A DNA stretch of 64,000 nucleotides from Anaerophilus nitritigenes (lineage in GTDB: Bacteria > Bacillota > Clostridia > Peptostreptococcales > Thermotaleaceae). The stretch is taken from NCBI RefSeq assembly GCF_004138215.1, contig NZ_RYYS01000009.1:1-64000 (forward strand), read 5' to 3'. The position numbers and the translations under genes are program-made. Below the pieces are notes generated by a model, which had not been told where the DNA came from, ran no database searches, and was given only the letters and a program-made list of their open reading frames with translations. This document shows, one piece after another, positions 16,250-25,600 of the stretch. Each line of letters opens with the position of its first letter. The first letter of the stretch is position 1.

Positions 16250-17143
16250 TTGGCACAAAAGAAATATTATGCTGTGAAAAGTGGAAGAAATAAAGGAATA
16301 TTTGATAATTGGCAGGAGTGTAAAAATCAAATACAGTGTTATAGTGGAGCTATTTATAAAAGTTTTAGTAGTTATGAGGATGCATATAAATTTTTAAATG
16401 GAGAAGTTAAAGACACAGTTATAAATGAAAAAAATATAAAAAAAGTAGAAGCTTATGTTGATGGAAGCTATTATCAAGAATATAATAGATACTCTTATGG
16501 TTGTGTAATCTTATATGAAAATAAAATAATCAAATTTGGTGGTGTAGGTAATGATAAGGAATATGTAACCATGAGAAATGTAGCAGGAGAATTGCTTGGA
16601 GCTATGAAGTCCATTGAATGGGCATATGAAAATAAATATGGTTTAATTACAATTTATCATGATTATGAAGGAATTGAAAGATGGGCTAATGGAATTTGGA
16701 AAGCTAATAAAAAAGGTACTAAAGAATATGTTGAATTTATAAAAAAATATAGAGAGCATTTAGAGATAAGATTTAAAAAAGTAAAAGCTCATTCAGGGAA
16801 TTTTTATAATGAAGAAGCGGATAAATTAGCAAAACAAGCTTTGTTTTGTGAGATTAAAGAATTTAAGGATGCAAAAAAGGATTTAGATAGAAGAATTGAA
16901 ATTTTTAATAATATAATGAATACAGAAGATACAACTAAGAATTCTATTCATTTTTTGTTTAAAAATTATATCATTTCTGAAAGTAAGTTAAAGAAGTTTG
17001 TTAAGGAAGTTTGGGGACTAGAAGGTAACGATAAAAATAAAATTGACATTATAAACTTAAATGTTGATGTGAAAAACTCTAAAATAGAATGGAATATTAA
17101 GGATCTACAAGGCAAAACATATTTTTTTGAGATAAATATTTAA
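16250..17143 (+). CDS. rnhA: Ribonuclease HI with viroplasmin-like N-terminal domain
   Basis: 297 residues. Residues 3-51 are a caulimovirus viroplasmin-type RNA:DNA hybrid-binding domain (YYAVKSGRNKGIFDNWQECK). Residues about 66-197 are RNase H1, with the DEDD residues at D71 (YVDGS), E114 (AGELLG), D138 (YHDYEG) and D191 (EEADKLA), and His181. It degrades RNA in RNA:DNA hybrids. An extra C-terminal stretch of about 95 residues (AKKDLDRRIEIFNNI onward) is not part of RNase H and is unassigned. The start is TTG at 16250, after GGAGGGG. Confidence 0.92.
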   Translation: MAQKKYYAVKSGRNKGIFDNWQECKNQIQCYSGAIYKSFSSYEDAYKFLNGEVKDTVINEKNIKKVEAYVDGSYYQEYNRYSYGCVILYENKIIKFGGVGNDKEYVTMRNVAGELLGAMKSIEWAYENKYGLITIYHDYEGIERWANGIWKANKKGTKEYVEFIKKYREHLEIRFKKVKAHSGNFYNEEADKLAKQALFCEIKEFKDAKKDLDRRIEIFNNIMNTEDTTKNSIHFLFKNYIISESKLKKFVKEVWGLEGNDKNKIDIINLNVDVKNSKIEWNIKDLQGKTYFFEINI

Positions 17144-17333
17144 TTAAAAGAAATAGAGGAGAATGAATTGTTTTTAAAAGAAGTGTTCCTAAAAAAAGGA
17201 AATAAAGCGATAGATGTTTTGTAATTCTACTTAATTATCAATTTCAAGAAAAATATGTATATTTATGTCATATATTGCGATAAATATAGTTGAATGGTAT
17301 AATTATGGAAAAATATTCATATGAGGTGATGGA

Positions 17334-17687
17334 ATGATAATTTGGGGTTGGGGAAAAGTAACAAAAAAAATTATTGGAGCAGTTTTTGAGCGTACATGTA
17401 GTCATTGTAATAGTAGTGAAATTTGGAACTTATGTATTGTAAGAACATGGTTTACATTATTTTTTATTCCTATAATACCATATAGAAAAAAATATTGTAT
17501 TGCTTGTCCAAGGTGTGGGAGCTATATGGAGCTTACAGAGGAAGAATTTGAACAAATTAAAATTGATATAACTTCTGGGGATGATAATATTAACAAAGAT
17601 CATGCGAGTGATAGGATGAAATATGGTGGGAAAACAGAAACACAAATTAATTATTTAAAGCAGATGGAGGAGTATAAAAATAAGTAA
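17334..17687 (+). CDS. Zinc-ribbon protein of unknown function
   Basis: 117 residues. CSHC (about 23-26) and CPRC (about 59-62) form a zinc ribbon split by a hydrophobic, tryptophan-containing stretch (IWNLCIVRTWFTLFFIPIIP), which may dip into or touch the membrane; another Cys precedes the second knuckle (YCIACPRC). The C-terminus is charged. The layout matches zinc_ribbon_15-type proteins. The partner and function are unknown. GAGGTGATGG precedes the ATG. Confidence 0.7.
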   Translation: MIIWGWGKVTKKIIGAVFERTCSHCNSSEIWNLCIVRTWFTLFFIPIIPYRKKYCIACPRCGSYMELTEEEFEQIKIDITSGDDNINKDHASDRMKYGGKTETQINYLKQMEEYKNK

Positions 17688-17745
17688 ATTATGAATATAG
17701 GTTGATATTATTGGACTTAATATTATGTGAAAAAGTTTATTTAAA

Positions 17746-17787
17746 AATCCTCACTTTGATCACTAGGGAGTGGGTAAAGTGAGGATT
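17746..17787 (-). terminator. Terminator of the CofE-like gene
   Basis: AATCCTCACTTT (17746-17757) and AAAGTGAGGATT (17776-17787), a perfect 12-bp stem. On the minus strand it is followed by TTTTAA. It ends the minus-strand gene at 17810. Confidence 0.8.
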
Positions 17788-17809
17788 GAAGTAACACATA
17801 TAATTTTTA

Positions 17810-19000
17810 CTATTTTGTATAATTATCAAAATAACCTTGAATGTATATAATAGGGGTACCTTTATCTCCGCTACCTGAAGTTAAATCAGATAGTGATCCT
17901 ATAAGATCCGTAAGTTGTCTTGGAGTAGTTCCTTGTGATTCCATAGCACCTACAAGGTCTGACTCTTTATTAATAATATATTCTGAAATAGCTTTTTTAA
18001 GTTCCTCGCCTTTTAAATGAGAAAAATTGTTATCAGCAAGATATTTTAATTTAACTTCGTTAGGTGTGCCGTTCAGTCCTTCTGTATAAGCTGGTGATAC
18101 AACAGGGTCAGCAAGTTCCCAAATTTTACCTACTGGATCTTTGAAAGCTCCATCTCCATAAATCATAACTTCTACTGTTTTACCTGTTTTTTCTTTAATC
18201 ATAGCTTGAATACCATCTACTACAGGTTGACAATTACGTGGGAAGAGTTTAACACTTTCTTCAGTTGCTTTGTTTGAACCTAAAAGACCATAAGATTCAT
18301 TATAACCACTTCCATCTATAGATGTTGTTAAAATATCATCAAGGCTATAGATTTTGTTGCCACCATTTGTTTGTAGTATTTTTTTAGTTCTAAATCTAGT
18401 ATGAATATCACAAGTAAGAACATTTTTTGTATAATTTAAAATAGTTTTTGCATTATTTGAAAAGATTACTTCACATTGAGTTCCAAATTCTTCAATTAAA
18501 GATTTATAATAATCAATATAATCAATACCAGTAAAAACATGTTTTTCATATCCGAAATGCTTACGAAATTCTGCTTCAGTTAAAACGTCTGTCCAAGGGT
18601 TGATACCTTTTTCGTCAAGTATATCCATATCTACTAAATGATTACCTACCTCATCAGAAGGATAGCTAAGCATTAAAACAATTTTTTTAGCTCCTTTTGC
18701 AATACCACGAAGGCAAATAGCAAAGCGGTTACGGCTTAAAATAGGAAAGATTACTCCTATAGTTTCATCTCCAAACTTGGAATTTACATCCTTTGCAATA
18801 TGATCAATAGTTGCATAATTTCCTTGAGCACGAGCTACTACAGATTCTGTTACAGTAACAATATCCTTATCAGAAATAGAATAACCTTCGATTTCTGAAG
18901 CATTTAATACAGTATTTACAACTATTTCTTTAATATCATCACCATTATTAATAATTGGGGCACGTAAACCTCTTACTACAGTTCCAACAACTCTTTCCAT
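17810..19000 (-). CDS. Coenzyme F420-0:L-glutamate ligase (CofE)-like protein
   Basis: 396 residues related to the F420_ligase domain (PF01996): GTVVRGLRAPIINNGDDIKE, DIVTVTESVVARAQGNYATI, and FPILSRNRFAICLRGIAKGA. CofE adds gamma-linked glutamate to F420-0 using GTP, but typical CofE is about 250 residues and this version has a long C-terminal region (GDGAFKDPVGKIWELADPVV). Fermentative clostridia generally lack F420 and no other cof gene is here, so the real substrate is probably different. It is divergent from a LysR gene, its likely regulator. Confidence 0.8.
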   Translation of the reverse strand: MERVVGTVVRGLRAPIINNGDDIKEIVVNTVLNASEIEGYSISDKDIVTVTESVVARAQGNYATIDHIAKDVNSKFGDETIGVIFPILSRNRFAICLRGIAKGAKKIVLMLSYPSDEVGNHLVDMDILDEKGINPWTDVLTEAEFRKHFGYEKHVFTGIDYIDYYKSLIEEFGTQCEVIFSNNAKTILNYTKNVLTCDIHTRFRTKKILQTNGGNKIYSLDDILTTSIDGSGYNESYGLLGSNKATEESVKLFPRNCQPVVDGIQAMIKEKTGKTVEVMIYGDGAFKDPVGKIWELADPVVSPAYTEGLNGTPNEVKLKYLADNNFSHLKGEELKKAISEYIINKESDLVGAMESQGTTPRQLTDLIGSLSDLTSGSGDKGTPIIYIQGYFDNYTK

Positions 19001-19126
19001 TTTATATATCTCCTTAATCTTTCAATTTAGATAATTTTATATTTAACGCTTATACTTGTACTATACAATATATTTATGATATAAGTAAAATAAATATATA
19101 TAATATAAGGTATAAGGAGAACTTAT

Positions 19127-20008
19127 ATGATAAGCAAACTAGATTTATATAAAGTGTTTTGTGAAGTAGCTAAATGTGAAAGTTTTTCTAAAGGAGCCAA
19201 GGCATTATATATGACACAACCAGCTGTAAGTCAAGCAATCATGCAACTAGAAGAAGAGATTGGAGTACGCCTTTTTACAAGAACATCTAGGGGTGTAATT
19301 CTCACTAATGAAGGAAAGCTTTTATTTGAGTATGCGAATTCGGCTATAAATTTAATTAATGCAGGAGAAGAAAAACTATTAAAGTTTAAAAATATCATGT
19401 TAGGAGATTTAAAAATAGGGGTAGGAGATGCTATTTCAAGATATTATTTACTACCCTATTTAGATAGATTTCATAATGAACATCCTAATATTAAATTAAA
19501 GATTGTAAACAGGACAACTTTAGAACTTTGTAATATGTTAAAGTCAGGGGCAATTGATATTGCAATCTGTAATTTTCCCATTGAAGACTCTTCTTTAGAA
19601 ATAAGAAAGTGTATGGATGTACAAGATATTTTTGTTTGTGGTGAAAAGTATAAAAAGACTCTTTCTATGCCTTTAAGTTTTGAAGAATTATCAAAATTAC
19701 CACTGATTCTACTTGATACGAAGTCAAATTCAAGACAGTATGTGGAAAAACATATTTTATCAAAAGGTATTGAAATTTCTTCAGAAATTGAGCTGGGATC
19801 TCATGATCTATTATTAGAATTTGCAAAAATTAATTTAGGGATTGCTTGTGTTATTAAAGAGTTTTCACAGGAATATTTAAATAATGAAATTGTATACCAA
19901 GTAAAAACAGTGGAAGAAATACCCAAAAGAAGCATTGGACTTTGTTTTTTAAAAAGTGTATCTATTTCACCAGCTTCGCAAAAGTTTTTAGAAATATTGG
20001 ATTGTTAA
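19127..20008 (+). CDS. LysR-family transcriptional regulator
   Basis: 293 residues. An N-terminal HTH (FCEVAKCESFSKGAKALYMT, then QPAVSQAIMQLEEEIGVRLF) is followed by a linker helix and a substrate-binding domain from about residue 90 (GDLKIGVGDAISRYYLLPYL). This is the CysB/CbbR-like layout. ATG 19127 follows AAGGAGA. It is divergent from the CofE-like gene with a 126-bp AT-rich gap; LysR proteins commonly activate the divergent gene and repress themselves. The inducer is unknown. Confidence 0.9.
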   Translation: MISKLDLYKVFCEVAKCESFSKGAKALYMTQPAVSQAIMQLEEEIGVRLFTRTSRGVILTNEGKLLFEYANSAINLINAGEEKLLKFKNIMLGDLKIGVGDAISRYYLLPYLDRFHNEHPNIKLKIVNRTTLELCNMLKSGAIDIAICNFPIEDSSLEIRKCMDVQDIFVCGEKYKKTLSMPLSFEELSKLPLILLDTKSNSRQYVEKHILSKGIEISSEIELGSHDLLLEFAKINLGIACVIKEFSQEYLNNEIVYQVKTVEEIPKRSIGLCFLKSVSISPASQKFLEILDC

Positions 20009-20324
20009 GTATATTTTCTTCTATAAGTAGAAAAGGAAATATTAAATACATACCAATGAAGTGGTTAAATTTTTTGAGTATGAATGATATTCTTTGTTTT
20101 ACTCATCTTTTCATAAAATAACATTCTATCTTTTTTGAATATCTAAAGTAAAAAGTATAAAAATAATATGATATTGATTAAAATAGTTATTAACTTTACA
20201 ATAAGAATATAATTAATAAATTTATTTTTATTAATATCAATTCTTTAAATAAAGAAGCAAAAAATTTGCTCAGAATTTACCAATAAATTTATTATCACTT
20301 TTTATAGAATGATTGGAGGATTTT
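20009..20324. other. AT-rich intergenic stretch without recognisable features
   Basis: No coding frame with a ribosome site, no strong hairpin and no repeat end was found. It probably holds the 3' end of the LysR transcript and the promoter of the next gene. Confidence 0.5.
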
Positions 20325-20654
20325 ATGGAAAATATTGTACTAATTTTAGTCTGTTTAATATGTGGATGTACTTTCCTTGGAATCGGATTATATGCAAAAA
20401 AATCAAATAGACCTGTTAGTTTTTGGTCTGGAACTGTAGTAAAAAGTGAAGATATAACAGATGTTAAGGCCTATAACAAAGAATGTGCGAATATGTGGAT
20501 ATACTATTCTCTTATTTATTTTTTAGGATCTTTACTGAGTATCTATGGTAAATCTAATATAGCTGGATGGTTAGTGGGAATTGGAGGGAGTTTTGGAATA
20601 GGTATTCTAATAAAATGCTATATAAATATAGAAAAGAAATATAAAATAAGATAA
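20325..20654 (+). CDS. Small membrane protein (DUF3784-like)
   Basis: 109 residues with three hydrophobic segments: VLILVCLICGCTFLGIGLYA at the N-terminus, MWIYYSLIYFLGSLLSIYG in the middle and IAGWLVGIGGSFGIGILI near the end. The conserved-looking loop KSEDITDVKAYNKECANMW matches the small DUF3784 family of Firmicutes. Function unknown. ATG 20325 lies 4 nt after TGGAGGA; a TTG at 20313 lies inside that site. Confidence 0.7.
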   Translation: MENIVLILVCLICGCTFLGIGLYAKKSNRPVSFWSGTVVKSEDITDVKAYNKECANMWIYYSLIYFLGSLLSIYGKSNIAGWLVGIGGSFGIGILIKCYINIEKKYKIR

Positions 20655-20787
20655 GCATCTAGACAGATGCACTAATATATTTTAGGAGAATTACCCAAAA
20701 TACAATCTACAGCTAAAAATTATAGTATTTAAATAACTAGATGTAAGCATAATTCTAAAATTGCTTATGAAATGGAGGAGGGGTAGA

Positions 20788-21444
20788 ATGAGTAGTACCC
20801 AAGATGAATTTAAATTAATAAGACCAAAATTTATAAATGGAATTGAGAATATGAGCACCAAAATTAATGAGATAGAAGATGAGGATAAATTTGAACATAT
20901 TTATATATCTGATTGTATTATAGAAAATCAAATTGCTTATCAAGTAAGCTTTGAAGGTGCAGTCTTTAAAAATGTAAGTTTTTATGATGTAGCATTGGAA
21001 TCATTAGAGCTTACAAACGTAAGATTTGAAAATTGTGATCTATCAAATGTAGATTTTAAGGGAGCTATTATCCATCGAACAGAGTTTATTAATTGTAAGC
21101 TCATGGGGATAAATCTTAGTAATGCTACATTCCAAAATGTTTATGTGAAACAATGTAAGGGAGAGTTTGCGTTTATGCGGTTTATTCAAATGAAAAAAGT
21201 TATATTTAAAGATAGTTTATTGGAAAATAGTGATTTTCAAAATAGTACATTATCTAAAACAAAATTTTATAATTGTAATTTACAGTCAAGTCAGATGTCA
21301 GGAACTAGCCTATCGGGGATAGATTTAAGCACTTCTATTGTAGAAGGATTAGGAGTACGCCAGCAAGATATTAAAGGTGCAATAGTGTCCCCCATGCAAG
21401 CTGTAGATTTTTCAAAATTATTAGGACTTGTAATAAAGTCATAA
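20788..21444 (+). CDS. Pentapeptide-repeat protein
   Basis: 218 residues. From about residue 45 on it is a series of A(D/N)LXX-type units, for example LELTNVRFENCDLSNVDFKG, EFINCKLMGINLSNATFQNV and FQNSTLSKTKFYNCNLQSSQ, which should fold into a right-handed quadrilateral beta helix. It has no signal peptide, so it is cytoplasmic. Some such proteins (Qnr/MfpA) mimic DNA and protect gyrase, but most have no known role, and nothing here shows which. ATG 20788 follows GGAGGAGGGG; earlier in-frame starts lack a site. Confidence 0.85.
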   Translation: MSSTQDEFKLIRPKFINGIENMSTKINEIEDEDKFEHIYISDCIIENQIAYQVSFEGAVFKNVSFYDVALESLELTNVRFENCDLSNVDFKGAIIHRTEFINCKLMGINLSNATFQNVYVKQCKGEFAFMRFIQMKKVIFKDSLLENSDFQNSTLSKTKFYNCNLQSSQMSGTSLSGIDLSTSIVEGLGVRQQDIKGAIVSPMQAVDFSKLLGLVIKS

Positions 21445-21505
21445 GTTAGAGATCAGCATCAATACTAAAGATGGATAAGGCTTTATATATAATCATTTTT
21501 TTTAT

Positions 21506-21540
21506 CATGAAATTACTGGAGTGTATCCACTAATTTCATG
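21506..21540. repeat. 10-bp inverted repeat in the gap before the NfeD gene
   Basis: CATGAAATTA (21506-21515) and TAATTTCATG (21531-21540) are perfect arms. No T-run follows on the plus strand. It may be a weak terminator for the pentapeptide gene or a protein-binding site. The rest of 21445-21755 shows nothing else. Confidence 0.4.
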
Positions 21541-21755
21541 GAGACTTACTCTCCCATATATTTCATTTTCATGTTGTTTCTTTAAATGTATAGGAAATTA
21601 TTTATATAAATGTTAAAATATAAAAGTAAAGGTAAAGGTACACTTATTTAAATAGGAACAATATACAAATGAAAACATTAAAAGGACCTCTAAGAAGAAA
21701 TAAAAGCTATAACATGTACTTTGTTTTAAATCATAGCCAAAAAGGAGGGGATGAC

Positions 21756-22355
21756 TTGATAGATCGGCTTACAGAATTATTAGTATTTGATAAAATCTAT
21801 TGGTACTTAGCTATACCTTTTACAGTGTTGTTAGTAATACAGCTCATAGGTACATTTGCAGGATTTGGTAGTGAAGGGGATTTTGATGGTGGAGAAGATG
21901 GAATAGATATAGGAGAAGATGGTGATTTTGAATCTAGTTTTCAAGTATTTACGGTAAAAAATTTCATCACTTTTTTTGCAGTATTTGGATGGGCAGGATT
22001 AACATTTTCTTATGCAGGACTAGGACAATTTGCTACTATTTTGTTATCTACTATATTAGGTGTTGTAGTATTGTTAATTGTATCAGCACTTTTTTATTTT
22101 ATAACAAAGCTATCTGACAATGGTACCATGAATATTCAAAGAGCAAAGGGAGTGACTGGAGAAGTATATCTTCCTATTCCACCCAAAAGAAATGGAGTAG
22201 GAAAAGTAAGTATTACATTTCAGGGATCTTTTAAAGAACTTGATGCTATGACAGATGAAGAGGATGTGATAAAAACAGGAACGATGATTGTTGTAAAAGA
22301 CATAATTGGTAATAGTATTTTATTAGTTGAAAAAATCAATAAGGGGGATATGTAA
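21756..22355 (+). CDS. NfeD-like membrane protein (YuaF type)
   Basis: 199 residues. There is one hydrophobic segment near the N-terminus (IYWYLAIPFTVLLVIQLIGT), an acidic glycine-rich loop (EGDFDGGEDGIDIGEDGDFE), two more segments (VKNFITFFAVFGWAGLTFSY and FATILLSTILGVVVLLIVSA), then a C-terminal OB-fold (about 120-199: RAKGVTGEVYLPIPPKRNGV). NfeD proteins partner with flotillins; the next gene is a flotillin, overlapping by 1 base, as in Bacillus yuaF-yuaG. The start is TTG 21756, 5 nt after AAAGGAGGGG; the longer frame from 21669 lacks a site. Confidence 0.85.
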   Translation: MIDRLTELLVFDKIYWYLAIPFTVLLVIQLIGTFAGFGSEGDFDGGEDGIDIGEDGDFESSFQVFTVKNFITFFAVFGWAGLTFSYAGLGQFATILLSTILGVVVLLIVSALFYFITKLSDNGTMNIQRAKGVTGEVYLPIPPKRNGVGKVSITFQGSFKELDAMTDEEDVIKTGTMIVVKDIIGNSILLVEKINKGDM

Positions 22356-23785
22356 TGGGTTCAGCATATGGAGTAATTTTAATAACGGTGATTGTAGTTA
22401 TTATATTTGGAACAATTTCTGCACTTTTTACAAGATATAAAAAGTGTCCATCAGACAAAGTTTTAGTCATCTATGGTAAAGTTGGAAAAGATGGAGATGA
22501 AAATAGATCTTCTAAATGTATTCATGGGGGAGCGGCTTTCATATGGCCAGTTATACAGAGTTATGAATTTTTAGATCTTACTCCCTTGTCTATAGAAGTA
22601 AATCTTCAAAATGCTTTGAGTAAGCAAAATATTAGGGTAGATGTTCCTTCTAGATTTACAGTAGGAATATCTACAGAGCCTGGAATTATGCAAAATGCAG
22701 CTGAAAGACTATTAGGATTAGGACTTCCTGAAATACAAGAGTTAGCAAAAGATATTATCTTTGGACAATTAAGATTAGTCATTGCAACGATGGAGATTGA
22801 GGAAATTAATACAGACAGAGATAAATTTCTTGAAGCTGTATCAAGCAATGTGGAAACAGAGCTTAAAAAGATAGGATTAAGATTAATAAATGTCAATGTT
22901 ACAGACATCAATGATGAGTCAGGATATATAGAGGCATTGGGAAAAGAAGCAGCAGCAAAGGCTGTGAATGATGCAAAAAAGAGTGTTGCTGAAAAAGATA
23001 GGGATGGTGCTATTGGTCAAGCACAAGCAAGAAGAGATCAAAGAGTCAAAGTTGCTGAAGCGGATGCTATAGCTGTAGAGGGTGAAAATAGATCCAAGAT
23101 TACTATAGCTAATTCAGAAGCTGAAAAAAGAGAAAAATCTGCTGAGGCAGAAAGAAGAGCTAGTGCTGCTGAAAAGGTTCAAGCAGCAAAAGCATTAGAA
23201 GAAGCTTATTTAGCTGAAGAAGATGCAGAAAAATCTAGAGCAAAAAGAGAAAAAGCTACAAAAGAAGCAGATGTACTTGTTCATGCAGAAGTTGAAAAAC
23301 AAAAAATAGAAATCGAAGCAGAGGCACAAGCTGAGGAATTTAGAAGAATAGCTAGAGGGGAAGCAGATGCTATATTTTCTAAGATGGATGCACAAGCAAG
23401 AGGTACGAAAGAAATGCTTGAAAAACAAGCAGAAGGTTTCAAAAAACTTGTGGAGGCGGCAGGAGGTATTCCAGAAAAAGCTGTTATGATGATGATTGCA
23501 GATAGACTTCCAGAGATCATAAAAATACAAGTAGAAGCAATTAAAGGTATTCAAATTGACAAAGTAACTGTATGGGATAATATGGGTGGAGGTAAAAATG
23601 GTGACAAACCTGCTACAGCTAATTTTTTATCAGGAATGATGCAATCCCTACCACCGCTACAAGATGTATTTAATAGTGCGGGCTTAGATTTACCAAGCTA
23701 TCTTTTAAAAAATAAAGAAATACCTACAATTACAAATGAAATAAGCAAAGAAGAAAATATAGAAAGTAATGAAAATAAAGAATGA
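22355..23785 (+). CDS. floT: Flotillin-family protein (SPFH/band 7)
   Basis: 476 residues. An N-terminal membrane segment (VILITVIVVIIFGTISALFT) is followed by the SPFH domain (about 30-200, CPSDKVLVIYGKVGKDGDEN and IQELAKDIIFGQLRLVIATM), then a long EA-rich coiled coil (about 205-370) and a C-terminal part with MIADRLPEIIKIQVEAIKGI. This is the FloT/YuaG layout. Flotillins organise membrane microdomains and affect fluidity and secretion. It is translationally coupled to the NfeD gene (TAATG overlap). Confidence 0.92.
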   Translation: MGSAYGVILITVIVVIIFGTISALFTRYKKCPSDKVLVIYGKVGKDGDENRSSKCIHGGAAFIWPVIQSYEFLDLTPLSIEVNLQNALSKQNIRVDVPSRFTVGISTEPGIMQNAAERLLGLGLPEIQELAKDIIFGQLRLVIATMEIEEINTDRDKFLEAVSSNVETELKKIGLRLINVNVTDINDESGYIEALGKEAAAKAVNDAKKSVAEKDRDGAIGQAQARRDQRVKVAEADAIAVEGENRSKITIANSEAEKREKSAEAERRASAAEKVQAAKALEEAYLAEEDAEKSRAKREKATKEADVLVHAEVEKQKIEIEAEAQAEEFRRIARGEADAIFSKMDAQARGTKEMLEKQAEGFKKLVEAAGGIPEKAVMMMIADRLPEIIKIQVEAIKGIQIDKVTVWDNMGGGKNGDKPATANFLSGMMQSLPPLQDVFNSAGLDLPSYLLKNKEIPTITNEISKEENIESNENKE

Positions 23786-23790
23786 TATAA

Positions 23791-23823
23791 ATGAAGAATC
23801 CTCTATTTGAGAGGATTCTTCAT
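23791..23823. terminator. Bidirectional terminator
   Basis: ATGAAGAATCCTC (23791-23803) and GAGGATTCTTCAT (23811-23823) form a 13-bp stem with loop TATTTGA. It separates the convergent flotillin and anti-sigma genes. Confidence 0.8.
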
Positions 23824-24855
23824 TTATTTAGATAAATTTATTGTAAACGTATCCCCTACTTTTTTAAAATCATTACTTAATCTACCACTTTTCTCAGGAA
23901 ATTTTACTGCATAAGGGGTAAGAGTTAATATTTTTGCATTTTCGTTAAGATTTTCATCTATATTTGTAAGTTTAAATATTCCATGTCCATCACTTTCACT
24001 AGATAGATAAAAGCTAACTTCATTTCCTAAATCGTCATGTCCTTTTACAATCATATCATAATCAGCATCGTTGGAATTTTTCTTATCCTTCTTATAATAA
24101 ATTTTTTGTCCTAAATGATTACTTGTATATTTTTCTAAACAAACCTTTTGATGATTTGGAAGAGTAAAGGTATGATTCAATAAAATTTCTTGAGTATCTA
24201 ATGCTAATTCATCTCCATTTGTCTTAAATTCAAAAACCCAATCTCCTGATTTTGTATCTCCATTTACAGTTACACCTGAAAATACAATTTTTATATTTAA
24301 GTCACCCTTTATATCATCATCGGTTAATGTATAAGCCATTACTTCTTGGATGGTATGATCGTCTATTTTTTCTGCTGCTCCTCCTGCTCCGTAGCTTGCA
24401 ATTCTTCCATTTATATAAACAGTACCATCAGCATTGGTAAAGTTATCATTTAATTTTTCATCTGTAGAGATAGTATTGGAAACCACTAGCTCATTATGAT
24501 CTAAAATGACTTCGTTTAATTTGATGGTTACACCTTTTTTTGTAATAGATTGATTTAAAACAGTTTTATATTCATCTAAGTTTTTTTCTATTCGCAAAAA
24601 ACCTGCTATATCGTAGGCAATCCTATGCATATGTGCCCATACAGTGCCTTCTACATTGTTTCCCAAAAAACCTATAGCTAGTAAACCGATTAAAGCAGTA
24701 GCTATATATTTTTTATATGAATAGTTTTTCTTTCGGATAGATTTTTTAAAAGTTTTTTTCAAATTTTTTCTTTCTATATCTGTAAGTGCTTTTTCATCAT
24801 ATTCATTAAAATCAATATTTATATCATTGAAAAGATTATATATGTTTTTTTCCAT
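23824..24855 (-). CDS. DUF4179 anti-sigma factor (ECF module 1)
   Basis: 343 residues. A cytoplasmic N-terminus (1-48) is followed by one membrane segment (KKYIATALIGLLAIGFLGNN, about 48-66) and an extracellular DUF4179 domain (AHMHRIAYDIAGFLRIEKNL, GVTIKLNEVILDHNELVVSN). This is the usual anti-sigma layout: the inner part would hold the sigma factor and the outer part would sense a signal. It starts 2 bp after the sigma gene's stop codon, so the two are co-transcribed and probably coupled. The signal is unknown. Confidence 0.85.
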   Translation of the reverse strand: MEKNIYNLFNDINIDFNEYDEKALTDIERKNLKKTFKKSIRKKNYSYKKYIATALIGLLAIGFLGNNVEGTVWAHMHRIAYDIAGFLRIEKNLDEYKTVLNQSITKKGVTIKLNEVILDHNELVVSNTISTDEKLNDNFTNADGTVYINGRIASYGAGGAAEKIDDHTIQEVMAYTLTDDDIKGDLNIKIVFSGVTVNGDTKSGDWVFEFKTNGDELALDTQEILLNHTFTLPNHQKVCLEKYTSNHLGQKIYYKKDKKNSNDADYDMIVKGHDDLGNEVSFYLSSESDGHGIFKLTNIDENLNENAKILTLTPYAVKFPEKSGRLSNDFKKVGDTFTINLSK

Positions 24856-24857
24856 TT

Positions 24858-25412
24858 CTATCCCCTACTTTCTATAATATGAAACATTTTCTTTAATTTT
24901 TTTTTCCCTCTAGAGATTCTATTATAGATTACATCTCTTTTTAATCCTGTTTCTTTACTGATTTCATCTACTTCTTGTTCTTTTACATACAATTTAAGAA
25001 ATAATTTTTTATCTTCATCTTTCAAACAGTTTAATAATTCGTCTAAATCCTTATTTAATTCTTCTTGTGTCATTTCTTTTAGGGTAGAATCTTCTATAGA
25101 TATTTCTACATAATCTATGTTTTGATTTTTTAAATCTCTTAAATATTTTCTTCGAAAATCAATAGTTTTATATTTGGATATGGCTCCTATCCAATTTTTA
25201 AAAGTACTTTTATTTTCATTAAAACTATAAATGTTATTCCAAATTCCTAGTAATATATCATTGATACATTCTTCCTGATGGCTTTTTAGATTGTATAGAT
25301 GTTTTTTTACAATAGCTTGAATCAATCCTCCATAATGATCTATTACATATTCTAAAGCCTTTTCATTTCGATTTTTTAATTGAAGAATAAAATTTTCTTC
25401 TGTAATCTTCAT
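24858..25412 (-). CDS. ECF-type RNA polymerase sigma factor (module 1)
   Basis: 184 residues. Region 2: EKALEYVIDHYGGLIQAIVK and HQEECINDILLGIWNNIYSF, ending WIGAISKYKTIDFRRKYLRD. Region 4 HTH: KLYVKEQEVDEISKETGLKR then YNRISRGKKKLKK. It should direct polymerase to a small regulon, usually including itself. I chose the ATG at 25412 because GGAAGGA lies close to the GTG 9 nt further up. It is paired with the DUF4179 anti-sigma gene and divergent from a second module 188 bp away. Confidence 0.9.
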   Translation of the reverse strand: MKITEENFILQLKNRNEKALEYVIDHYGGLIQAIVKKHLYNLKSHQEECINDILLGIWNNIYSFNENKSTFKNWIGAISKYKTIDFRRKYLRDLKNQNIDYVEISIEDSTLKEMTQEELNKDLDELLNCLKDEDKKLFLKLYVKEQEVDEISKETGLKRDVIYNRISRGKKKLKKMFHIIESRG

Positions 25413-25467
25413 GTAATGCACTTCCTTCCAATAAGCTTATTGTTTCATTTTATTTCTCTGTACACTT

Positions 25468-25511
25468 AATACTTCGTATTAGATTGTATATAATCTATCC
25501 ATAGATGGATA
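25468..25511. promoter_or_regulatory. Dyads between the divergent ECF modules
   Basis: AATAC-TTC-GTATT (25468-25480) and TATCCA-TAGA-TGGATA (25496-25511). On the minus strand the first reads TAATACGAAGTA; TAATACGTAGTA also occurs before the plus-strand sigma gene at about 25566-25577. This similarity suggests a shared promoter or regulatory element, but the evidence is weak. Confidence 0.35.
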
Positions 25512-25600
25512 AAAATTTTATTTTTTTTAAAATTATATAGAAATTTTTGAGAGAAGAATCATATTTAATACGTAGTAATATATGAAAGGAGTTGAAGAGC

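Noticed and set aside
17168-17224. 18-codon frame (MFLKEVFLKKGNKAIDVL) with a GAGGA site after the RNase H gene
   Set aside because: Very short, TTG start and no recognisable family; it could be chance.
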